A DNA stretch of 64,000 nucleotides, taken from NCBI GenBank assembly GCA_025201765.1, contig MU623340.1, positions 730,416 to 794,415 on the forward strand, written 5' to 3'. The notes below the pieces were generated by a model. It saw only the letters and a list, made by a program, of their open reading frames with translations, had not been told where the DNA came from and ran no database searches. Both the position numbers and the translations under genes were made by a program. This document shows, piece by piece, positions 24,156-35,591 of the stretch. The stretch is from Daldinia sp. FL1419. Lineage: Eukaryota > Ascomycota > Sordariomycetes > Xylariales > Hypoxylaceae. The number at the start of each line of letters is the position of its first letter. The stretch's first letter is position 1.

Positions 24156-24385
24156 GGTGAGTGAAGCATTTAGTAGATTCGCATCGTAGCATGTATGCAA
24201 AGCGGTCGGGTGGTTGATAGGTACAGGGGGAGAGAAACGAGCGGTGTTGGAATTAGGACGGGACTAAAATACAATGTAAGTCGGTGAGTCGGTCGTGGTG
24301 GCGGCCGGCCGGGGGGTATTAGTTGATCGGACCACAAAAAAGTAATAACGAGACAATGGCTGATCGCGTGCAGTGAAGTTTTATA

Positions 24386-24412
24386 GCGGCAGTAGGCGGC
24401 AGTAGGCGGCAG
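24386..24412. repeat. 10-bp tandem repeat, 2.7 copies
   Basis: GCGGCAGTAG occurs twice in tandem and begins a third time, about 230 bp upstream of MDM34. Confidence 0.85.
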
Positions 24413-25542
24413 GGTAGAAAAAAAAAGATCGTATGATAGGATGGTCTATGTGGATTAAGATGAATGAAGTGGATTCCCTTCCTTCTTTTTTCAAGGTCGT
24501 TGGAGCTTAGGTTAATGCGGATTTTTCCAATATGGTTGTCGTATGGACCGGATGGATTGGCCAGAATAGGTTTACGAATTGTACGGTTTGAATGGATTGG
24601 ATGGATTTGGATTAAGATTGGGCTGGATCGATTTCAGAGTGGATTAGAAATAATTGGAAGATTTGCACTGCGTAGGGGATTTTTTACCCAAGAGATTTTG
24701 GGGATTTGTGCATTGTGCAGGAAAGATGACGCTATGTGCTGCGACCCGATGCAAGCTTTATGAACGGCGAATGAGGAATGGAGAAAAAAAATTGAGATAG
24801 CGCGAATAATTTTTACTCTCTTCCTTCCCTTCGTCTCCTCCAATTGTTCCGGTTGTTCGTGCCTGACGGAGCTTGGGTCTAATTGCTGGTTGGTTCCCGA
24901 AGATAATAATACGGGTCCTGCGGAGAGACAACGCGTTATCTAAGAGACTCAAGAGCGGTTTATGCTCGTCCGGACTAGCCAATCTCGGCTACCTTCTCCT
25001 AGGTTATTCCGGGTTGTCTCTTTTATGGAGCACCTAGAGTAGGATGGATTCATGGAAGCGATGGAGCAGATGTAATGCTATGTAATGCATCTGTGCATGT
25101 GCACATGCTTTGAATGGTCTGTGTGCACTTTCCGACTGATCGTTTGTAAGTTACGACTGACACCGCCGGTTCCAAGGTTTTATTAGCCGTTTAACATGGA
25201 GGTACCGCCACCTCATACGTGCATAGGTGCGATAATTAAGTACCTCGCTTCCTAGCAACTGTTCATGCTCCTGCCGATTTCGCCGTTTCTAGAGGAGGGA
25301 GCACGCGAGCAACTAAAAATTTAGGGACCTTTTTTAGATTAAGGGACCTAGGAAAAGCCCGTCTAGTAGAACTGCCAACCTCTCTCTCGGGTCTAGAGTT
25401 GACACCGGCCGCGGTTTTGACGGGTCAATTAAGGACCTAAGGGGAGGTAGCCTTTTAATGTAATGTCTCGCCCGGTCCCTTCTCCATCCACCCGGACTAG
25501 ACCCAACCTCTATCCTCCCAACTACATATTGTGTAATTCGCC

Positions 25543-25570
25543 CAGTCCGTTGCAGTCCGTTGCAGTCCGT
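25543..25570. repeat. 10-bp tandem repeat, 2.8 copies
   Basis: CAGTCCGTTG is repeated head to tail without mismatch. Confidence 0.85.
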
Positions 25571-25625
25571 ATCTGCGTGTTTGCGTGTTTCTCACCACCC
25601 GCCTTCACCGAAGTATCGACTTCTA

Positions 25626-25680
25626 ATTTTTATTTTTTTCATTTTCATTTTTATTTTTTTCATTTTCATTTTTATTTTCA
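25626..25680. repeat. 21-bp T-rich tandem repeat, 2.6 copies
   Basis: A 21-bp unit of the form A-T5-A-T7-C-A-T4-C is repeated twice and starts a third time. In one frame this reads as alternating Phe/Ile/His, which is an artefact. Confidence 0.85.
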
Positions 25681-26519
25681 CCATGCAGGCTAATTTCCCA
25701 AGAAATGAAAAAATTTCAGTTCCTTTGAAATACAAACACCAATAGAAAAATGGTTGATGCAACTCAAATTAGAATATGCGTGTGGTAACTTGATAATTGA
25801 TATCTCAGCTGCTTAGGCGTTGGGCAGGTATATACCTAGGTAGGTATGTAGGTGCATTCCTGTGCCTATCCTATGCCCGTCATCAGCCACAGCGGCCGGG
25901 ATGCTTAGTTATCGGTGCTATAGCCTCGCCTCGCCGCCGTCGGGCGTCCGAAATCGCAAGGATAACCTATGTAAGGCGGATAGTAAGACAAGATTCGGCG
26001 GTAATCTAAAACATAAAACCGTTATCCCTTTTCACATAAATGATAAATCATATATAGCAAAGAGTTTATGTAGGATTATACGCAGGCAAAAATGTTGTAT
26101 TAAGTAGGTAGTATGCCATATTACTCTTCCATGCTTATTCCAGCACCTTGTTATTATTATGTATGACCATATATGGACGTAGAGAAAAAAATAAAAAATT
26201 AAAGTACTTAATGCTTTGCTTTGGATCGAAAAGGGGAGCGACAAAAGAAAAAGAAAACACTCCCACCAACGTATACGGTCTTGCGACCAAAAAACCCATC
26301 TATAATCGTGTAACGACGGCGTACCACCCGTCCAACCAGATGCACCCCCAACCCCCCTTTTTAGCCCCTGTATGATTACTCGTAGTATTAATTATCATCT
26401 TCTCATAACCGTAAGACATTGCATAGAAGAAGGGAAAAAAAGAAAATAAAAGAAGAGCCTGCGGACGCATTGGGAAACCTTCCGAACGCAGAGTAACCAC
26501 ACCTCAGTTTCACTACTCT

Positions 26520-27641
26520 TTAACGCTTCAGCCTCGCGCGAAACTCTGATGGTATCTCGAGGCCACGTCTAAGACAATAATCTAGCCTTAGCACGCAGGC
26601 GGTTTCAATCGGCGGGCTCTCGCTGCCGTCATACCACCCACCCATAATGAGATCGTCGTGCCGCTTCTGCCAGTACGACTGTTTCTGACGCCAGTTCTTC
26701 TTGTCGACGTCGGCAAGCTTGATAATGACAGGTTTGTCTTCGTCGATCGGCATGCGGACGAAGCAAGAACAATCCCGCAACGTCATCGACAGGCCAAAGT
26801 TCGCATCCGAAGGCCTGGTGAATAACGCATCTCCCGAATCGCCTTCTTCTTGCAGGTCCCTTAACCGCTCTAGGACTCCACTATCTTTGAGGGCGTCGGC
26901 CAGCCGCTCCCGGTCTCGTTCAGTCCACCTAGGCGTGAGTCGATCGACGAGTCGATCGATAGTGCTCATGACTATGGCGTGGTTCTCGTGAAGCAGGCCA
27001 AGGGGACACACAGGGGTGGATATCTTATATCCCCGCTTTCTAAGCTTCCCGTTGCGTAGGGCCTCCCTCGCACAGGTTCGACAACGGGCCGCATCTTTGG
27101 GGGCCATTGGGGCTTGGGCCAGCCACTTTGGCTTGAACTCCAGAGCTATGTAGTCTGGGGATGGACCCATGTCTTCCACAAGCATGGCATATCCAGCTTG
27201 GATGATGCTCTGGTCACCTCTTACGCCTTTGGCTCGGAGAGCGTTATCTCGCTTGAAGTTAAGAGCATCAGCTACAGCTTGGGATATTTTGATAAGAATC
27301 TGGGGTACGATATGCTGCCGTCCAACGTGAACGTCGACGAATTTCTCTTGAAAATCCTGGAGGGTTTCGTAATCACACGGCGTGACATCGGGCGTGGCCT
27401 TGGGCACACGTAATAAGGTCCCTCGGAAGAAGCCCGAGGGAACCGCTGGATCCTTTGGTTCCCTGATAGTGAAGACGGCATTGGCACGACCTTCAGCGAG
27501 GTGAGTGAATTCAGACCGGTGAAGAATATAGCTCAACTCATATAGCTCTTTGGGTGTGAGGGCTGGTCCGATATGTTTGGCGCCTAATCCTGCGGGGAGA
27601 GGCTTGGAGAGGTCACTCCAAACGTCTTTTAGAGGCTTCAT
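26520..27641 (-). CDS. Inositol-pentakisphosphate 2-kinase-like protein (IPK1 family)
   Basis: A 373-residue protein from the ATG at 27641. IPK1 enzymes phosphorylate Ins(1,3,4,5,6)P5 at position 2 to give phytic acid, which fungi need for mRNA export and as a pyrophosphate precursor. Landmarks are the EGRANAVFTI glycine/nucleotide loop near residue 50, the VEDMGPSPDYIALEFKPKW block (family motif ExKPKW) in the middle, the CRTCAREALR zinc-binding/catalytic segment, CPLGLL, and the late VIIKLADVDKK block, equivalent to the LDLD(L)KP motif. Sequence is divergent from yeast Ipk1. The frame stays open upstream of 27641 to a stop at 27824 but lacks any ATG there. A good acceptor (TATTTTCAG at 27689-27688) suggests an intron in the 5' UTR or an additional short first exon that I could not locate. 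Confidence 0.85.
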   Translation of the reverse strand: MKPLKDVWSDLSKPLPAGLGAKHIGPALTPKELYELSYILHRSEFTHLAEGRANAVFTIREPKDPAVPSGFFRGTLLRVPKATPDVTPCDYETLQDFQEKFVDVHVGRQHIVPQILIKISQAVADALNFKRDNALRAKGVRGDQSIIQAGYAMLVEDMGPSPDYIALEFKPKWLAQAPMAPKDAARCRTCAREALRNGKLRKRGYKISTPVCPLGLLHENHAIVMSTIDRLVDRLTPRWTERDRERLADALKDSGVLERLRDLQEEGDSGDALFTRPSDANFGLSMTLRDCSCFVRMPIDEDKPVIIKLADVDKKNWRQKQSYWQKRHDDLIMGGWYDGSESPPIETACVLRLDYCLRRGLEIPSEFRARLKR

Positions 27642-29354
27642 AACGAGCTTCTTGGATCTCAAGCAGGCGTAGAGCCTTGGCAAGGGTCTGAAAATACCGA
27701 AAGTGAGATGGACAAGTGCATCAAGCAAATTTTGTGGAAGTGGGAAGGGATGTAATAGAGATTGTAACAATGGCCAGCAGGCTGAATCCCTCCTGTTTTC
27801 AGTATAACGGAAACCTAAATATTAAACTCTCTTGTTGAGAGGAGACAACAGGTGACAACACCTGACCCTCCCTTATTAGGTAGTTGGGTATGTAGTTCGA
27901 TAGGTAGTTGACGTGTTAACCGGAGTTAAACGAAGGGCTCATGACAAAGAAACCTTGATATTAGTGACTAGATCAGAGAAACCGAAGTGGCAAAATTATA
28001 GAGACTTATACGATTAGGAGGATATTCTGAGTAACAAAGAGAGAAGAGGAAGAAGAAGAAACCAATCCAAATAACCTCCCTAAAAAAGTAGTCGAACGTT
28101 ATCAAGACGAACTTGGAAAAGGGGAATGGAGAACTGGAACTTGGATCTGGAGCTAGACTCCATTTTATGACGTTAAGCTTAACTGCCGCTGAACTGGGAA
28201 CTGGGGGAGAACGCTGGGGGGGAGATTTGGGGACATTTTAAGACCTGTAAAAAAAAAAAAAGAACTTAGGCCGTTTGGGTTGCCCAGGTGCGGCTGCGGG
28301 CAGCCGAGAGCTGGAGCCCATAGTGGTCCTTAGTTCCAGTCGATAGCGGCATAAGTGACCCATAGTGGCCATAGTGGCGCAGTCCTAGAACAAAGACGCA
28401 AGAACGATGGTGTTCCCTCCTTGAGCTAAAAAGATACTAAAGATAAATTTAGTAGACCACACCGGGCGGTTCGCAAAGCCGGTCGAATAGGAAAACTAGG
28501 TTGCGTTTGTATGGTCAATGGGCCTTATGGGTCCTAACTACCTAGGTACCTACCACAACATGTACATATATACGTAGGTACATTAGGTAGTATAGGTATA
28601 TGTAGGTATATGTAGGTAGGCATATGTAGGTATAATAGACTTGGGTATAGTACGACAGATTAAAATACGTATATAAATACGGTATGCTTTCGTCAAGTAA
28701 TATAGCGTGCAGATGGGCGCAGAATAAGTGCAGGACAAGGCCCGGAATTGGTCGCAGGCAAGGTATCTTCCGTGTGACCGACATGATCGAGATTAAATTA
28801 AAGCCTGTAAGTCCAAGCCTATAGACGCCCGCAAAAAGCCTGTGAATAATTCCTAGTAAAAAGGCAGCTGCAGGGTTCAACGTTAACAGAAGCTTTGCAA
28901 CATTGGAAGTAGGCAAGCCGGGGCAAGGTTTAAGGTACCGAGTACCAAACTAATGACAAATTGATCATCGCGAGGGATCATGCCGGCTTGTTGATTTGTT
29001 GGTTTACCACATGCACGGCGATCTAATATCCACCCACTCGGGTATCTGCCTATAACCAACCCGGAAAGGCGTTCGTAACATGGCTTTTTATTGTAAGCAA
29101 ATAAGAACATTCACGATAGGTACTAATGATGTTAATGCTCATGCCAGCCTTACCTTACCTAGTACCTACTCCAATGTAATAATAAATACCAAAACAACGC
29201 TAATAACACTAATAACTGAGGTAAGATCTAGTTATTGTATCCATGCATAATCATGCTTGACCTAGGTAATAAATCATGTACATAGTATAAAACGCCTTAT
29301 ATGATCCCCCTTCTCTATATCGTTTATGGTGTCATTATTCTTGTTTGGCCACCA
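27642..29354. other. Intergenic region upstream of the IPK1-like gene
   Basis: About 1.7 kb. It probably contains the promoter and a 5' leader intron of the IPK1-like gene, a 12-nt A run near 28,250, repeated CATAGTGG units near 28,320-28,380 and dense TATGTAGGTA tracts at 28,545-28,640. No coding region recognised. Confidence 0.55.
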
Positions 29355-30785
29355 TCATATCCCCGCGGCAGTGAAGCTCAGCAGACTACCAAATGCCAAC
29401 CCAGCCACAAGGGACAATCCCATGAACCCTCCAGACGCCTCTCTTTCTCCTTCCTCAACCCACTCACCGGCCGCCATCATGCAATTTGATCCAAGCCAAC
29501 CGGTGGTGAAACCGTACGGGAGCTGCACTAATAGGAGATAAAATAAATCGCTATTAATAACAGCCCCTTTACCGTGCAGGTTGCATAGGGCATAAAGTGG
29601 AAGGAATATCAACCGCGCAATGCTCGCTACGAATAACAATGCTGGCCGATCTCGGAGTGGTAGAAAGAGAGAGCTGGTTCTCCCTCCAAGGTCGCCAAGA
29701 TTCCAGAAGAAGAAGCCGAGCGGGATGAATGCAGCGGGCTGTAGTAATAGGCTCGCTTCGTCCGGCGGTGTTACAGATAAAATCTTAGGTGTGAAAACCG
29801 GGAAGAACATGGCGACGGCGAAGCACATGAAAACACCGCCCGCGAGCCAGTGGAGCTTTTTGAACAGTTTCGGCATGCTGACAACTTTCCGCGCTGCACG
29901 TTCTGCGGACTCAATGCTCGTCACCGACGTGGCCATTTGTTCCATCATCCGATTCTCGATAATACGGTTGTGACGGGTAACTAGCGGTATGAAAGCCACC
30001 AGTGCTACTATAGATACAATTACCGCTGTAAGAAAATAGATGAATGCCGCTTTTCCATTTCCCGGCGAGGCTTCTTCTCCGGTCGCAGTCGTCGTATTTG
30101 CTGGCGGTGCGACTAGGACCGAAATGACTTGAACGAGTGAAGGGAGTACACCGGCCACGCCTTGTCCGGCCATGATTGCTTGCATGTATTCGGGCCTCCC
30201 AAAGCTCGCAGCAAACGCAAATGCGCCGTTCTGTATCAATCCTGCCGCCCATGCTGTAAGTGCTACCATTATCAATAGAAATACAAGGTAAGCCGAGGGC
30301 GAGGAATCGAGGAATGTCGTAGTCGAAGCAGTCAATAGCGCAAATATGACGACGTTTATGTAGAGAGCTAGATTGATACGAAATGGATATGATGCCGTAG
30401 ATTGGATATTGGTTAATACAACCATCGACCCCAAGTTTCCCAATGTCGATACCGATATAATCGCCGACTGGAAGTTTTCGACAATCCAGTCATCGTCCTG
30501 GAAGCGAAGCTGGAAATAGGGCGCTGCAGCGAGAAACATGTTCCTTTACAAGTTATCTATTAGCTATTATACTTTCGTACAAGTCCTCGGAGGGAGTGTT
30601 GCGTACCAAGCCCATAGCATCGCAACACCTAGCAATCCAAAGATGCTATACTCGATCCACGAAAAGGGGATTCCATCGCTCTCGGCGTGTTCCGGAGGAT
30701 CCTCAAGGGGCTGCGATTCCTCATTTAGAGGTTGGTACTCCTGCTCGTCCTCTTGCTTCCGAAAAAACGTACGAAGCCGGTCCAT
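29355..30785 (-). CDS. FUN26: Equilibrative nucleoside transporter (FUN26/SLC29 family)
   Basis: Two exons, 30785-30607 and 30543-29355, with a 63-nt intron (GTACGC...AAAG); 455 residues. The junction completes a Trp codon and gives AMLWAW-NMFLAAAPYF, the family's signature first transmembrane helix. About eleven hydrophobic segments follow, as in SLC29 transporters, with an FNNxxG-like middle portion and an acidic cytoplasmic N-terminus (EYQPLNEESQPLEDPPE). In yeast, Fun26 exports nucleosides from the vacuole in a pH-independent way; a vacuolar location here is inferred from family and the N-terminal acidic/dileucine-type sequence. The C-terminal GWLGSNCMMAAGEWVEEGERE and final GLAFGSLLSF helix are conserved family features. 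Confidence 0.9.
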
Positions 30786-31582
30786 GATTGGGTTTAGTCG
30801 TGGTGTCGCTGCAGGATGCGCGATACCACTATGATTACACCTAAGACCTCTAAAAGCAAACAGACTACAACGAAGCCGATGTAGGTAGTAAAGGTGCTAC
30901 CTCAAAGTACCGTATTTACAATTTACATTGCAGTTGGATACAGTTGGATGCAGAACGATGATGACGATGACCTCGCAGTAAGGTGCAATAATAAATTGGA
31001 GGTGAAATGGTAAAATAGGTCATACGCGGATGTCATGGGGAAAGCAGGGGATGTAAGTTAATCGGGTCCCTGTCAGCTGTACCTATGACCCTTAAAAGCC
31101 ACAAATGTAAGATCGCCAAGTGGCTCCCCGCGCTACCTAACACCAACTGGGCGAGCAGCTGCACTCAGGTACAAAACCGTAATACCTCCCAGATACCAGG
31201 TACTAAAGTAAGTACGTAATCTTATCTCGGATGCCAGATGCCAGATGCCGGATACCGACATTGAAGCAGTACATGTACACGCTAGGTATCAGATAACCTA
31301 TTACTAAACCGCGGGCATCAGCAGCTCTGTACAAATCCGCAAGGGTAACTATTGAATTTTAGGTAACTACCTAGATTAGGTACCTAACCTAGGTACCTAG
31401 GTAACCTAGTCAGGTCCATATCTTCACCTGAACAATGTATTGTCAACGGTTACATCTAAGAGCAACATTCGAATATCTGCAAGTAATTCTATCGAAGAGC
31501 TGAACACGAGCTAATATATGGGTATATTAAATTACTCTTACGGCTTATGCTCGCATATGCCAACAAAATAAGCTGAAAGGGC
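30786..31582. other. Intergenic region FUN26 / RPF1
   Basis: About 800 bp containing the FUN26 promoter and RPF1 3' flank. It includes a 16-bp perfect palindrome ACCTAGGTACCTAGGT at 31,387-31,402 within a longer TACCTA-type cluster and a short GATGCCA repeat at about 31,230. Nothing else seen. Confidence 0.6.
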
Positions 31583-32891
31583 TTATAAATTGAACCTAGT
31601 TCGTTGCTTTTCCATCTTAGCCTTCCATTCCCATTGTACGGCGTCATCACCTTCGCTTCCAGCTCGGCCAATTCCTTTGTCTATGCGCCTAAGCTTGAGC
31701 GTTGCTCTCGGGCCTAACTCTTGGAGACCTATAAAAGTAAGAATTTAGCTACTAATAAAAGATGCAGTAAGCAGTTGTTGACTCACCTGTTCGAATATTT
31801 TCTACGCCTTTTAATTCTTTGCCGTCTGCTCCAACGACGCTTTTCTCCGTTGCCCGCTTATCTCGGAAGACGTATCTGTGTCGGCGCAAGAAGATGTAAT
31901 CACGTTGGTTATGTAAGGTAACTACTTGACGACCTTGCAACTCCGGGGTCTTGGGCCAAAGCGACTGGAAGAGCCTTGCGGTGAGAACGCCTAATGGCGT
32001 CTTAAAATTATTGAGTAGTAGTTCCGGATAGTGGTTCGTCGGGTTACCGTGACCCGGTAGTTTCTTCCCTTCAACCCAGTTTGATATACTGAAATGGAAT
32101 GTCGGTCCTGAAGGTAGATGGACAATATCCAGGCCAATTGGTCTCTTCAAGTCCTCCCTGAGGATCATAACAGAACTGAAGCCCCTATTCGCTGCAAACT
32201 TGCAAATTTCCCTTACGCTGTATTTATAACCGTACTTATGCGCCGACCGCGGTATATACGTGCTGTGCGGGAACAGGGTACAGAGTAGCCTCGCTTCATC
32301 ATGCAGAGTTGAGTTGAGTGTAGTGGTCATGAGGACTTTAGGTTCGGCGGGCCCATCGTCAGAGAAGAGCGACGGGAATTTGGCCACCAATGATTCTGGT
32401 GTAAGGTCGAGGTTTGTTGAAGCGGTCGAAGGAGCAAGACTGTCGTCTCGCATTACTTGCTTCGCGCGAGCTTTTGCTGCTGCTTCCTCGTCGGATTCCT
32501 CTTCATCGTCCGAACCTAGCATGCTGTCTTCATCATCATCGTCGTCTCCCTTTTCAGGATCAGACGCCTCATCTAGACCTGCGGCTAGTCTTTCTTCGGC
32601 CTCTTCTTGTTGTAACCGTCGCTTCTTGAGCAGCTGCTCCATATCGACGCTCGCGCCCAACCCATCATCGTCCACGTCATCCCACACTCGCTTCTTATCG
32701 ATGGTCGCCGGCTGGTTTCGCGCAACTCTGGCAGCCCTTAATTCGGGATCCCTATCTTCTTCCTTCTTTCTTCGAAATCGAGACTCGCGCTTTTCCTTCT
32801 CACGCTCCCTCTTCTGCTTGACATATAGCGATTGGCGGTGGAGTTTGTTCCCTGTCTTTTTGGACAGCGAGGTAGATCGTTGTGGACCCAT
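31583..32891 (-). CDS. RPF1: Ribosome production factor 1 (Brix domain)
   Basis: Two exons, 32891-31787 and 31728-31583, with a 58-nt intron (GTGAGT...TATAG); 416 residues. RPF1 is a nucleolar Brix-domain protein required for maturation of the 60S subunit (27S pre-rRNA processing). The N-terminus is highly basic (KQKREREKEKRESRFRRKKE), followed by an acidic tract (about 113-135). The Brix domain spans about residues 185-375, including KVLMTTTLNSTLHDEA, GFSSVMILRED and the characteristic HYPELLLNNFKTPLG and RRHRYVF blocks. The second exon supplies the conserved end, LQELGPRATLKLRRIDKGI and the terminal QWEWKAKMEKQRTRFNL, so the spliced form is clearly correct rather than the longer unspliced frame. 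Confidence 0.95.
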
Positions 32892-33300
32892 CGTCCCGCA
32901 AAGCCTTAACTAAATGCAATCTAAGAATTGTCGGAACAGAGGCGTCGCAGTTGCAGATGTCTGCTGCCCAGTGTAAATGTTTTATCGGATGAGAATTGAA
33001 AGTCCACGAAGATTCAGAATCTAAAAAATTTAGTGGATCCTAAATAGAAGTGGGTCTTTTTCTCTTATCTGCAAGCGCGTCCAGGTCTTTCCAAGTTAGG
33101 CTTTAACCAGGGGGGCTTTCGTGGAGGGGCCGATGGAGGGGTAGAAATTGTAGGCTTAACATACTAGCAAATGAAAATTATCGGCCACATTTGTGACTCA
33201 ATTTCAAGGCTGTAATAAGTCAATTTTTAATTAGGACTCGCCCGTATAGCGCCCGCTTACAAAAAACTTGGAGTCACATATTTTCTTTCTTGTCAACTTC
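32892..33300. promoter_or_regulatory. Bidirectional promoter region RPF1 / GRS1
   Basis: A 409-bp spacer separates the start codons of RPF1 (-) and GRS1 (+), both translation genes. I see no clear TATA box or named element. An in-frame TTG with open frame to the GRS1 ATG is present at 33268. Confidence 0.55.
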
Positions 33301-35591
33301 ATGAGACGGGTAGTCTATGCGACTCAAACGTCTGCGTCGAGCTTGGTCCCCGCAATTCCATTTCGATTCTCTCCCCGGTGGTCCTCGAGGACTCTTGGAA
33401 ATATTACGAGGCCATCTCTAAATACTATCTCTATAAGTAAAGTTTGTGGATATTCGGTCGCAAACTCTATCTCGAGAGGCTTCACTACTTCGAAGCTACT
33501 AGCTTTATATCAAAGCGAACAAGCGAGTAGTACAGCCGCAGATATGACGACTACTGCTACTACCCTCAAGGGGCAACCCTTGGATCGTCCCGCTCTGGAC
33601 TCGATGCTTCGACGACGAATGTTCTATACACCCGCGTTTGAAATCTATGGAGGTGTTGCTGGTCTCTACGATTACGGCCCACCCGGTTGTAGTCTCCAGG
33701 CAAACATCATTGACGTGTGGAGGAAGCACTTCGTGCTCGAGGAGGACATGTTAGAAGTCGATTGCTCGGTATTAACTCCGCACGAGGTTCTAAAGACAAG
33801 TGGACACGTGGACAAGTTTGCCGACTGGATGTGCAAAGACCCCAAGAACGGTGAGATCATTCGAGCGGACCACTTCGTTGAGGAGATACTCGAAAGCCGG
33901 TTAAAAGGAGACAAGGAGGCTCGCGGCCAGAAAGTTGAGGAGAAAGAAGAAGACCCTAAGAAGAAGAAGCGAAAGACCAAGGGCGTGCAAGAGGCTGTTA
34001 AGCTTGACGATGCTGTCGTTCAGGAGTATGAAGAGGTTTTAGCCAAGATCGACAACTACAATGGCCAGGAGCTTGGCGAGTTGATCAGGAAGTACAATCT
34101 CAAGAACCCATCTTCCGGCGTACAACCTTCGTCCCCTGTTGCCTTCAATTTGATGTTCCAGACAGCTATCGGCCCCAGCAGCAATCTCGCCGGTTACCTA
34201 AGACCAGAAACCGCTCAGGGACAATTCTTGAACTTCTCTAAGTTACTAGAATTCAACCAGGGTCAGGTGCCATTTGCGTCAGCATCCATCGGCCGGTCGT
34301 ACCGAAACGAGATTTCGCCTCGAGCTGGATTACTCCGAGTGCGAGAGTTCCTGATGGCGGAAATCGAGCACTTCGTAGACCCCGAAGGCGGAAAGAAGCA
34401 TCCGCGCTTCCAGGAAGTCAAAGATATTGAGCTAGTCCTTCTGAACCGCACAACCCAACTCTCCGGTAAAACAAACGTTGAAAAGGTATCCATTGGCAAG
34501 GCGGTAGCCGACGGTATCGTCGACAATGAGACTCTTGGTTACTTTATGGCTCGGATTCACCTATTCTTAAAGAAGATCGGTGTTGACCAGTCCAAGATTC
34601 GCTTTAGGCAGCATATGGCGAACGAGATGGCCCATTACGCTGCTGACTGTTGGGATGCCGAGCTTCTTACCTCCTACGGATGGGTTGAATGTGTTGGATG
34701 TGCGGACCGTAGTGCTTATGATCTGAGCGTCCACGCTAAGAGAACGGGTGCTCCCCTTATCGTTCGTCAGCATCTAGCCGAGCCGTTGGTTATCGAGGAA
34801 TGGGAGGTTGAGCTTCACAGGAAGAAATTTGGTCCTCACTTTAAGAAGGACGGCAGGGCAGTGGAGGCTGCTGTTTTTGCGACTACGCAAGAACAGCGAG
34901 AAATACTAGCAAAGGACTTGAACGAAAAGGGGAGCATCAGTATCGACGTCCCTGGTGTCGGTGATGGAAAGGCCGAGATTCCGAACGAGCTCATTACCAT
35001 CGAGCGACGCAAACGGGTTGAGCACGTCAGGGAATACACACCTAACGTCATCGAGCCATCTTTTGGTATTGGTAGAATACTTTATGCTCTTATGGAGCAT
35101 AACTTCTGGACTCGAGCTAGCGAGGGTGGCGATGAAGCGCGTGGTGTATGTTTAATTCCCTTATCATTTGGCAATACAATGCTAATACTATCTAGGTTCT
35201 CTCATTCCCGCCGACGGTAGCCCCCACGAAGGTGCTCATAGTTCCCTTATCATCGAATGAGCAGTTTAAGCCTATCTGCTACAAGCTATCTCAACGGCTC
35301 AGGAAAATTGGAATTTCTAGCCGCATCGATGAATCTTCTGCAACTATTGGGAGGCGATATAGCCGCAATGATGAGCTCGGCACGCCACTTGGCATCACGG
35401 TTGATTTCCAGACTGTCCAGGACAGCACAATCACTCTGCGAGACCGAGACTCCACCAAACAAGTTCGTGCGGATGAAGACAAGATCATTGCCGCGATCCA
35501 GTCCGTAGTGGATGGAAGCAAGGAGTGGAAAGATATCGAGACCGAGTTGCCTATTTTCGAGGGACAGGAGATCGAAGTCGCTACTCGTTAA
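33301..35591 (+). CDS. GRS1: Glycyl-tRNA synthetase, probably dual cytosolic/mitochondrial
   Basis: Two exons, 33301-35145 and 35196-35591, with a 50-nt intron (GTATGT...CTAG); 746 residues from the ATG at 33301. It charges tRNA-Gly for protein synthesis. It is a class II enzyme: YLRPETAQGQFLNF and SYRNEISPRAGLLRVREF (motif 2) and EPSFGIGR (motif 3) are present, and the second exon carries the anticodon-binding domain. A Lys/Glu-rich insertion (about 215-250) is typical of the eukaryotic enzyme. The first 81 residues are Arg/Ser/Thr-rich and poor in acidic residues, like a mitochondrial presequence. A second in-frame ATG at 33544 starts just before the conserved catalytic body (DSMLRRRMFYTPAFEIYGG), giving a 665-residue form close to the yeast cytosolic protein. 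Two products from one gene is therefore likely, as for yeast GRS1. Confidence 0.95.

Larger units (their letters stand above)
24156..26519. other. Intergenic region upstream of MDM34
   Basis: About 2.4 kb between the MDM34 start and the IPK1-like gene end. No frame with a recognisable product. It contains three short tandem arrays (listed) and pyrimidine-rich stretches, and several GGATTGGATGGATTTGG-like purine runs near 24,590. The part next to 24,156 should hold the MDM34 promoter. Confidence 0.55.
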
